11,788 nucleotides of DNA. Source: Clostridiales bacterium (GTDB taxonomy: Bacteria > Bacillota > Clostridia > Lachnospirales > WQUN01). Below are positions 6,562 to 11,788 of the stretch, piece after piece. The stretch spans positions 1 to 11,788 of the forward strand of contig JAITPB010000166.1 of assembly GCA_031289625.1 (NCBI GenBank), in the 5' to 3' direction. The notes under the pieces were generated by a model that saw only the letters and a list, made by a program, of their open reading frames with translations, searched no databases and had not been told where the DNA came from. Position numbers and translations under genes: made by a program. Within the stretch, counting starts at the first letter, position 1. Each line of letters begins with the position of its first letter.

Positions 6562-7878
6562 TTGGCGATCAATCTGGCGAAATACCACGCGGCGCTGGAA
6601 AACAGTTATATTCAGAAATTCGGGCGCGTTTCGCAAGTGGTGGGCCTGACCATTGAATCCATCGGCCCGGATGTGAACGTCGGCCATACCTGCCTCATCA
6701 AATCCAGCAAAACAGCCAGGCCGGTCATGGCCGAAGTGGTCGGGTTCAAAGAGGCCAGCATTCTGCTTATGCCCTTGGGCGGCATGAGCGGCATCGGCCC
6801 TGGCAGTCTCGTGGAAGCCACGGGGAAGCCCATCACCGTGCGCGTCTCCGAACAACTGCTGGGCCGCGTTTTGGATGGCTTGGGGCATCCGATGGACGGC
6901 AAGCCCCCGCCCTCTGGCGGCGACGAATATCATGTCACCAACGCGCCGCCCAACCCGCTCGCGCGCAAGCGCATTCGGGAACCGCTTTCGCTCGGCGTCA
7001 AGGCGATTGACGGTTTGCTGACCATCGGCAAAGGCCAGCGCGTCGGCATATTCGCGGGCAGCGGCGTGGGCAAGAGCACGCTGATGGGCATGATCGCCCG
7101 CAACACAAAAGCGGACATCAATATCATCGCGCTGATCGGGGAACGCGGCCGTGAAGTACGCGAATTTATTGAGAAAGATTTAGGCGAGGAAGGGCTGAAA
7201 CGCTCGGCGCTGGTGATCGCCACCAGCGATCAGCCGGCTCTCTTGCGCCTCAAAGCGGCGGAAGTGGCGACGTCCATCGCGGAATATTTTCGTTGGAAAG
7301 GCAAAGACGTCATGCTTCTGATGGACTCTTTGACCCGGTATGCCATGGCGCAGCGGGAAGTGGGTCTGGCGGCGGGCGAGCCGCCGGTGTCGCGCGGCTA
7401 TACGCCGTCTGTATTCGCGGCGATGCCGAAACTTTTGGAGCGCGCTGGCAATTCCGATAAAGGATCGATTACGGGCCTGTATACCGTCCTGGTGGACGGC
7501 GACGACTTGACGGAGCCGGTGACAGACACGGCCAGAGGCATTTTGGACGGCCATATTGTTTTAAACCGCAAGATCGCCAACCGGAACCACTACCCGGCCA
7601 TCGACGTTTTGGCCAGCGTATCCCGCGTGATGAGCGACATTGTGACGCAAGAGCATAAAGCGGCGGCCAACCAGATCAAAAAATCCATGGCGGTGTACGC
7701 CGACGCGGAGGATCTGATCAGCATCGGGGCCTATGTCAAGGGCAGCAATCCCGACATTGACGAAGCCGTCGCCAAACACGCCCCCATTGAGGGATTTCTC
7801 ACACAGGGCACGGAAGAAAATTTTGCCTTTGCGCAAACGCGGGACACCATGGATCAAATCCTGACTGTTCAAGCCTGA
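6562..7878 (+). CDS. fliI: Flagellum-specific protein export ATPase FliI
   Basis: FliI is the hexameric ATPase at the cytoplasmic face of the flagellar type III export gate; it helps unfold and deliver rod, hook and filament subunits. The 438-residue product is of usual length and resembles the F1-ATPase beta subunit. The Walker A motif is AGSGVGKST (165-173, Lys171), GERGRE at 193-198 carries the catalytic Glu194, and the Walker B motif is VMLLMDS (250-256, Asp255), followed by the strongly conserved LTRYAMAQREVGLAAGEPP. The N-terminal beta-barrel domain occupies about residues 20-95. TTG at 6562 is preceded by a strong AGGAGG Shine-Dalgarno at 6549-6554, and no nearby ATG is in frame. fliH ends 14 nt upstream and fliJ begins 5 nt downstream. 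Confidence 0.97.
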   Translation: MAINLAKYHAALENSYIQKFGRVSQVVGLTIESIGPDVNVGHTCLIKSSKTARPVMAEVVGFKEASILLMPLGGMSGIGPGSLVEATGKPITVRVSEQLLGRVLDGLGHPMDGKPPPSGGDEYHVTNAPPNPLARKRIREPLSLGVKAIDGLLTIGKGQRVGIFAGSGVGKSTLMGMIARNTKADINIIALIGERGREVREFIEKDLGEEGLKRSALVIATSDQPALLRLKAAEVATSIAEYFRWKGKDVMLLMDSLTRYAMAQREVGLAAGEPPVSRGYTPSVFAAMPKLLERAGNSDKGSITGLYTVLVDGDDLTEPVTDTARGILDGHIVLNRKIANRNHYPAIDVLASVSRVMSDIVTQEHKAAANQIKKSMAVYADAEDLISIGAYVKGSNPDIDEAVAKHAPIEGFLTQGTEENFAFAQTRDTMDQILTVQA

Positions 7879-7883
7879 CTGTT

Positions 7884-8333
7884 GTGGGTAAATTTCAGTT
7901 TCGTCTGCAGGGCTATCTGGATTTGAAAGAAAAAATGGAAGATCAGCGCAAGATGGAATACGGCCAGGCGGCGGCAGTGCTGGAGCGGGAAAAACAAAAG
8001 CTCACACGCTTCGAAAAGGAAAGACAAACCAGCCTGGATACCTTGCGCGTCAAACTGCAAGCGGGCGGCGCCGGTTTCGCGCCGGATGAAATCACGCGAA
8101 CGCAAGGCTATTTGGATCTGGCGCGAAACAAGATCGCGCGGCAGGAGGAACAGGTACGCCTCGCCGCCGCCGAAACGGAAAAAAAGCGCCTGGACTTGGT
8201 GGAAGCCGTCAAGGATCGCAAAACGCTGGAGAAACTCAAAGACAAAGCCCGAGAGGAATTTTTGCGGGAGGAACAGCTTGCCGAACAAAAAATTGTCGAT
8301 GAGATCGTCAGTTACGCGTACAACGATTCCTGA
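7884..8333 (+). CDS. fliJ: Flagellar export protein FliJ
   Basis: FliJ is the coiled-coil stalk that inserts in the FliI ring and links it to the export gate protein FlhA, in the manner of the F1 gamma subunit. The 149-residue product is almost entirely helical and highly charged. Its N-terminus GKFQFRLQGYLDLKEKMEDQ is the typical FliJ opening, and the rest is heptad-rich (KTLEKLKDKAREEFLREEQLAEQKIVDEI). The start is GTG at 7884, 5 nt after the fliI stop. There is no clear Shine-Dalgarno, so translation probably depends on ribosomes finishing fliI. Length and place directly after fliI support the call despite the low sequence conservation of the family. Confidence 0.92.
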   Translation: MGKFQFRLQGYLDLKEKMEDQRKMEYGQAAAVLEREKQKLTRFEKERQTSLDTLRVKLQAGGAGFAPDEITRTQGYLDLARNKIARQEEQVRLAAAETEKKRLDLVEAVKDRKTLEKLKDKAREEFLREEQLAEQKIVDEIVSYAYNDS

Positions 8334-8374
8334 TAGTGGTTCCATACATTAATTAACGATAATAGGTGAATGCT

Positions 8375-9076
8375 GTGGAGTCAAACAGAGAAGCGGCCAA
8401 ACCTGTGCGAAAACGAAGATTAAAATGGGCCGTTTTGATCCCGGCCTTTGTTTTCGCGGCAGCGGGCGCGCTGCTGTGGCTGAATGTTTTTCACTGGCGG
8501 GATCGCCTCACGGGCGCGTTGAAAACCATCCCCATTGTGGGCGCGATGCTGCCCTCTCCGGAAGAATCGTCATCCATGAACAAAGAAGAGCTGATCGCGC
8601 AAATCGACGCCCTGAACGCGAAGCTGGACAGAGCGGACGAAGATCTGCAAAACGCGGCGGGTCAAATAGAGGACGACGCGGCTGTCATTGAAAATCTGCG
8701 GCAATTCGAGGAGCAGCAAACCCAATTTCAGAAATACCGGGAAGAATTTGAAAAAAAAATCGTAATGCAAGATCCGGCAGCCTACGCGGATTATTATGAG
8801 CGCGTTTACAAAGGGGACGCCGACTTGCTTTATCCGCAGGCGGCGACGACCGCCGCGTATGACGATGCGCTCAAAAAATATGTCAAGAGTTTTAAATCCA
8901 TGGATGAAAACAGCGCAGCCGCCGCGATCGAGCAATTGATGGCTTCGGATATGGACCTGGTCGTGCTGATCATGAGCAATATGGACGACGCGCACGCAGG
9001 TGAAATTTTCAGCGCTATGGATCCCAAAAATGTGGCCAGCGTGATCAAAATGATGGCCCCTCAGAAGGGAGAATGA
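8375..9076 (+). CDS. ylxF: YlxF/MotE-like membrane protein of the flagellar operon
   Basis: The 233-residue product starts with a basic cytoplasmic stretch and one membrane helix (about residues 18-39), continues with a predicted coiled coil (about 65-125), and ends in a compact helical domain (KYVKSFKSMDENSAAAAIEQL through MDPKNVASVIKMM) that resembles the MgtE N-terminal/MotE family. The B. subtilis ylxF gene has the same family and position, between fliJ and fliK. In Sinorhizobium, MotE is a chaperone of the periplasmic motor protein MotC; the Bacillota role is not settled. GTG at 8375 is chosen because AGGTGA (8364-8369) lies 5 nt upstream; an earlier in-frame GTG at 8366 lies within that Shine-Dalgarno. 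The stop overlaps the fliK start as ATGA. Confidence is high for the family and low for function. Confidence 0.85.
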   Translation: MESNREAAKPVRKRRLKWAVLIPAFVFAAAGALLWLNVFHWRDRLTGALKTIPIVGAMLPSPEESSSMNKEELIAQIDALNAKLDRADEDLQNAAGQIEDDAAVIENLRQFEEQQTQFQKYREEFEKKIVMQDPAAYADYYERVYKGDADLLYPQAATTAAYDDALKKYVKSFKSMDENSAAAAIEQLMASDMDLVVLIMSNMDDAHAGEIFSAMDPKNVASVIKMMAPQKGE

Positions 9077-10596
9077 AGCGGTTCATGCGGATATCACACA
9101 TCATAAACAGCGCGCCCCTCAGCCCGCCGCAAATGAGGACACGATCGGGAACACGATCGTGTTCGCTTCAGGCGGGCGAGCCGTTCGAGAAATTTTTTGC
9201 GCGTTTTGAACAGGATAACCCCCAAAAGCCAGCCAGCCAGCGTGATGTTTCGGAGGCAAAGATTCCCGACAGGGCTGCGGAAGCCAAACCGCGCAAATCA
9301 CTGGCGGAAAAATCACGGATCCAAAAATCCCGGATAAAGGAGATCATTCGGGAAGATCGTCCCGGCGTTCCGGCAGATCCGGTCAAAGCTCCGGACAGAG
9401 ACCCTACGGAAATCTTTCTAGGCGCTCTTGTGGGAACGCCAACGGAAACTTTAATGGCGCAGCAAATCAAAAATCAGACACAGCCTTCGTTAGAAATTTC
9501 ATTAAAACTTTCGTTAGAAACTCCATTAAAATTTTCGTTAGAGACTTCATTAGAATCTTCGTTGGAAACTTCATTAGAAGCTTCGTTGGAGGCTGCCTTG
9601 GAAGCGCCGCTTAGCATTCCCATGCAAATGGCCTGGCCGTTGGCGCCAGAGGCCCCCGCGAATCCGGCGGAAAACGAAATCGCCCCCGAACTGGCTGCAT
9701 GGTCAGAGGCGTCCATTTTCAGGGAAAAAGAAGCTCAGCGTCCTGTTTCGCTTGAAGAATCACAAACGCGCGCAGAGGGGCTTCCGGAAGCGATTCAGGA
9801 AACCCCGGCGGAGGACGCGCTGGACGCTTTGGCAAAACGCGCCGCGTTTTTTGGGGAAAAATCCGAAGCGCAGCCGGAAGACGGCGCCTTAGAGGAGTCC
9901 GACGCCATCGCCGCTCACCGGGCGGAACAAATTTTTCTCGAAAAAATCTTTGGCAGAAGAGAGCTGAAAGACAGCCATAACGGCGCTTTCGATCAAAATG
10001 CGGACGAAAATTTACCAGACGAAAGTTTATCGGACGAAAATTTTGCGGCCGGCAAATTTTCAAATCCAGATTTATGGGAAGAAAATTTTTCTTTTCAGCC
10101 TGCGGCGGCGCCAGAACAGGCGCTCATCCTCTCTCACGAGCCAGCCCCGCACGTACACCCAGCGGAGGTCGTCCGCCAAATCATTGAGCAGGTCAAGGTG
10201 AGCGTCTCGGACACCGTATCCGAAGTCCGGGTTTTGCTGCGCCCTGAAACGCTGGGGAATCTATCCCTGAAAGTCGTCACGGAGAACGGCTTGATCACGG
10301 CGCAGTTCCTGGCGGAAAACCAGCGGGTCAAAGAAATCCTGGAGGCCAATTTTAATACATTGCGCGACGCTTTGCAGGAGCAGGGCGTAGGGGTTTCCCA
10401 GTTGTCCGTTTCCGTAGGCCAGGACAATGCCTCGGGTGAGCGGGGCGATCTTTCGCGGCGGCGTCAGGCTTTCATTTCCGCGGCAAACGTTAGGCCCAGT
10501 TTTACAAAAAATGGAATAAACAAAAAAAACGAAATAAACAACCGCGCGCTGGAATCCTCCGGCGCTTACGGCAGCGTCGTCAATTACAGAGCGTAA
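9073..10596 (+). CDS. fliK: Flagellar hook-length control protein FliK
   Basis: FliK is exported during hook assembly, measures the hook and then switches the export gate from hook to filament substrates through its C-terminal domain. The 507-residue product has a long, poorly conserved N-terminal and middle region and a recognisable Flg_hook domain at about residues 366-452 (VSEVRVLLRPETLGNLSLKV, then LREAL-like helices and VGVSQLSVSVG). Two in-frame repeat arrays lie in the non-conserved part: SLEx tetrapeptides at residues 139-182, and a pentapeptide-period stretch at residues 311-340. The start ATG at 9073 overlaps the ylxF stop by 4 nt (ATGA), and GAAGGGAGA upstream is the Shine-Dalgarno. 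The last 45 residues beyond the Flg_hook domain are Asn/Lys/Arg-rich and low in complexity. Confidence 0.93.
   Translation: MKRFMRISHIINSAPLSPPQMRTRSGTRSCSLQAGEPFEKFFARFEQDNPQKPASQRDVSEAKIPDRAAEAKPRKSLAEKSRIQKSRIKEIIREDRPGVPADPVKAPDRDPTEIFLGALVGTPTETLMAQQIKNQTQPSLEISLKLSLETPLKFSLETSLESSLETSLEASLEAALEAPLSIPMQMAWPLAPEAPANPAENEIAPELAAWSEASIFREKEAQRPVSLEESQTRAEGLPEAIQETPAEDALDALAKRAAFFGEKSEAQPEDGALEESDAIAAHRAEQIFLEKIFGRRELKDSHNGAFDQNADENLPDESLSDENFAAGKFSNPDLWEENFSFQPAAAPEQALILSHEPAPHVHPAEVVRQIIEQVKVSVSDTVSEVRVLLRPETLGNLSLKVVTENGLITAQFLAENQRVKEILEANFNTLRDALQEQGVGVSQLSVSVGQDNASGERGDLSRRRQAFISAANVRPSFTKNGINKKNEINNRALESSGAYGSVVNYRA
9149..9164. repeat. 16-bp perfect palindrome with flanking direct repeat in fliK
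   Basis: GAACACGATCGTGTTC at 9149-9164 is fully self-complementary. The nonamer ACACGATCG occurs at 9139-9147 and again at 9151-9159, exactly 12 bases apart, encoding TRSG then TRSC. The arrangement may simply be a 12-bp duplication that created a palindrome. Confidence 0.75.
9487..9618 (+). repeat. Tandem 12-bp repeat array inside fliK (about 11 units)
   Basis: From 9487 the sequence falls into consecutive 12-bp units encoding SLEI, SLKL, SLET, PLKF, SLET, SLES, SLET, SLEA, SLEA, ALEA and PLSI. Odd and even units alternate between TCGTTAGAA-like and TCATTAGAA-like forms over the first eight, pointing to a 24-bp higher-order unit. The codons TTA and TTG for Leu and the local A+T bias contrast with surrounding fliK sequence, consistent with recent expansion of a short seed. 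Confidence 0.9.
10003..10092 (+). repeat. Degenerate 15-bp repeat array inside fliK (6 units)
   Basis: Six 15-bp units start at 10003, 10018, 10033, 10048, 10063 and 10078 and encode DENLP, DESLS, DENFA, AGKFS, NPDLW and EENFS. A Leu or Phe recurs every fifth residue. The first three units share GACGAAARTTT; the later ones have diverged. The third array in this operon with a period that is a multiple of three. Confidence 0.75.
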
Positions 10597-10597
10597 A

Positions 10598-10641
10598 TTT
10601 ATTTTAAGATTTTTTATGTTAAAATTTTTTATTTTAAGATT
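10598..10641 (+). repeat. A+T-rich 30-bp-period direct repeat between fliK and flgD
   Basis: The 14-mer TTTATTTTAAGATT occurs at 10598-10611 and at 10628-10641. The 68-nt gap is otherwise almost pure A+T until the flgD Shine-Dalgarno. It contains TGTTAAAAT (10617-10625), an extended -10-like element without a good -35, so an internal promoter is possible but weakly supported. I see no terminator hairpin. Confidence 0.65.
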
Positions 10642-10664
10642 CTATCTAAAGGAGCGCACAGATC

Positions 10665-11105
10665 ATGGACAATCGATTGTGGACAGACGCCGCCATCCCC
10701 AGAGCTTCCGTAAACGCGCCAACTGGAAACAGCCGCGCCGAAGGACGCGTCGAGGGACGCCAGCCCAATTCCAGTTTAGACAAAGACGCGTTTTTGCGTC
10801 TGCTGATCACGCAATTGCAGTACCAGGATCCGCTCAATCCCATGGACGACAGAGATTTCTTGGCGCAGATGGCGCAGTTTACCACGCTAGAACAGATGCA
10901 GAACATGAACAAGTCTTACGAACGCGCGCGCGGCTGCGCCATGATTGGCCGCGAAATCGACGCCTCCGTGTCCCCAGACAAACCGGGCGCGCCCCATGAG
11001 GTGCAGGGAAAAGCGGACGCCGCGCTTTGGAAAAATGGAGCGGCGTATGTCCAGGTGGGCGAAGACGAAGTCCCGCTGGACGCCGTGTGGCGGGTTAGCG
11101 AATGA
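10665..11105 (+). CDS. flgD: Flagellar hook cap/assembly protein FlgD
   Basis: FlgD sits as a cap at the tip of the growing hook and promotes FlgE polymerisation, leaving when the hook is complete. The 146-residue product is the short form typical of Bacillota (enteric FlgD is about 230 residues) and lacks the larger C-terminal Ig/tudor-like domains. The conserved N-terminal core is clear: DAFLRLLITQLQYQDPLNPMDDRDFLAQMAQFTTLEQM (about residues 40-77). The start is ATG at 10665, with AAGGAG at 10649-10654. It is separated from fliK by 68 nt and from flgE by 69 nt, the largest gaps in the operon. Confidence 0.94.
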   Translation: MDNRLWTDAAIPRASVNAPTGNSRAEGRVEGRQPNSSLDKDAFLRLLITQLQYQDPLNPMDDRDFLAQMAQFTTLEQMQNMNKSYERARGCAMIGREIDASVSPDKPGAPHEVQGKADAALWKNGAAYVQVGEDEVPLDAVWRVSE

Positions 11106-11174
11106 ATATTGGATAATAAGTGATGATTGGTGAATAATGATATTTAGTGATTATGGATCAGGGGGTCAACCGAT
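11106..11174 (+). other. Non-coding A+T-rich spacer between flgD and flgE
   Basis: The 69-nt gap has stop codons in all forward frames and no hairpin terminator. It holds imperfectly repeated TGA-led segments (TGAATATTGGAT, TGATGATTGGTG, TGATTATGGAT) and ends with the flgE Shine-Dalgarno AGGGGG at 11160-11165. In many clostridial operons a small conserved flagellar operon protein (TIGR02530 family) is encoded at this point; it is not here. Confidence 0.6.
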
Positions 11175-11788
11175 ATGATGCGTTCCATGTTTTCCGGCGT
11201 TTCTGGGCTTCGGATTCATCAGACAAAAATGGATGTGATTGCCAATAATATTTCAAACGTCAACACAGTGGGGTATAAATCGTCCCGCGTCACATTCAAC
11301 GAAGTGTTCAGCCAGGCCATCAGCGGCGCCAGCGCGCCCAACCCCGCCCTCAACCGCGGCGGAACCAATCCACGGCAGATCGGGCTGGGCGCGACGCTCT
11401 CATCCATTGATAAATTGATGACGAACGGCGCCGCGCAAAGAACGGATAATCCGCTGGACTTGATGATTCAGGGAGACGGGTTTTTCATTGTGGGCGATGG
11501 CAGCGGCGTTTATTTTACCCGTGACGGCAGTTTTGCGGAAGACAAAGACGGGAATTTTTCCCTGAACGGTTTGAAGCTGATGGGCTGGGACGCGGTGAAA
11601 AGCGCTGCAGACAAAGATTACGTGATCGAGAAAATAGCGGCGAAGCCCATTATGATTACAGGGACCAAACAGGAAATGGGCGCCGTGCCAACCACGCAGA
11701 TAGATTTTAACGGAAACTTCAATCCCAACACAGATCCGGTCATCCAGCGGACGATTTCTTTTTATGATACGGTAGGCAATAAATATTT
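11175..11788 (+). CDS. flgE: Flagellar hook protein FlgE, N-terminal part (3' end outside window)
   Basis: FlgE subunits build the hook, the flexible joint between basal body and filament. The open frame from ATG at 11175 runs to the window end, giving 204 residues of a protein that usually exceeds 300. MMRSMFSGVSGLRIHQTKMD followed by VIANNISNVNTVGYKSSRVTF is the classical N-terminal signature, and the motif NPLDLMIQGDGFFIVGD with YFTRDGSF is the D1-domain sequence shared by FlgE, FlgF and FlgG. VPTTQIDFNGNFNPNTDP and TISFYDTVGN, near the end of the visible part, fit hook-protein D2 insertions, which rod protein FlgG lacks. An AGGGGG Shine-Dalgarno ends 9 nt before the ATG; the neighbouring ATG at 11178 is equally possible and changes one residue. 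Position after flgD also supports FlgE. Confidence 0.93.
   Translation, partial: MMRSMFSGVSGLRIHQTKMDVIANNISNVNTVGYKSSRVTFNEVFSQAISGASAPNPALNRGGTNPRQIGLGATLSSIDKLMTNGAAQRTDNPLDLMIQGDGFFIVGDGSGVYFTRDGSFAEDKDGNFSLNGLKLMGWDAVKSAADKDYVIEKIAAKPIMITGTKQEMGAVPTTQIDFNGNFNPNTDPVIQRTISFYDTVGNKY

Noticed and set aside
9149..9164. LexA/DinR box at the fliK palindrome
   Set aside because: The Bacillota SOS box has GAAC and GTTC separated by 4 nt; here they are 8 nt apart and inside a gene.
9474..9716. Minus-strand frame rich in SNEV/SNES repeats
   Set aside because: It is the reverse complement of the fliK 12-bp array; the apparent peptide repeats follow from the DNA period.
10616..10999. Plus-strand frame of 127 codons overlapping flgD
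   Set aside because: It occupies another frame of a well-supported flgD, has no ribosome-binding site and encodes Arg/His/Gln-rich low-complexity peptide.

Overview
The window is the start of a flagellar basal-body/hook operon of a Gram-positive, Clostridia-like member of the Bacillota, preceded by two unrelated loci. Four things point there: Shine-Dalgarno-driven translation with TTG and GTG starts, a short FlgD, a YlxF/MotE-like gene between fliJ and fliK, and the gene order flgB-flgC-fliE-fliF-fliG-fliH-fliI-fliJ-ylxF-fliK-flgD-flgE, which is the order of the Bacillus subtilis fla/che operon and its clostridial relatives. The coding DNA is fairly G+C-rich and the intergenic DNA distinctly A+T-rich. 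I cannot assign a genus. All genes are on the + strand.

Bases 1-513: the 3' end of a YbjQ (UPF0145) gene ends at 219. It is followed by a perfect 26-bp inverted repeat (263-317) that probably acts as a bidirectional terminator. Next comes a strong vegetative-type promoter (TTGAAA, 17 bp, TACAAT; 405-433) sitting inside a two-part dyad that looks like an operator. Bases 514-1747: one lipoprotein gene with a possible GerMN-like domain and its own intrinsic terminator (1712-1747). The promoter and terminator make this a separate single-gene unit.

Bases 1748-11788: the flagellar operon. The products cover the proximal rod (FlgB, FlgC), the rod/MS-ring adapter (FliE), the MS ring (FliF), the rotor/switch protein (FliG), the export ATPase with its regulator and stalk (FliH, FliI, FliJ), a MotE-like membrane protein (YlxF), the hook-length ruler and substrate-specificity switch (FliK), the hook cap (FlgD) and the hook protein (FlgE, cut by the window edge). 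From flgB to fliJ the gaps are at most 21 nt, fliG/fliH overlap and ylxF/fliK share an ATGA overlap, all signs of one transcript. The two largest gaps (68 and 69 nt) flank flgD and hold A+T-rich, internally repetitive DNA.

The operon content is ordinary; its repeat architecture is not. There are three in-frame tandem repeat arrays: 24-bp units in fliH, and 12-bp and 15-bp units in fliK. They lie in linker regions, and the fliK arrays fall in the protein whose length sets hook length in studied bacteria. I see no mobile element, CRISPR array, tRNA or rRNA and no clear new system. The best leads are the repeat arrays, the long perfect inverted repeat, the promoter dyad, and a possible flgB promoter embedded in the preceding terminator.
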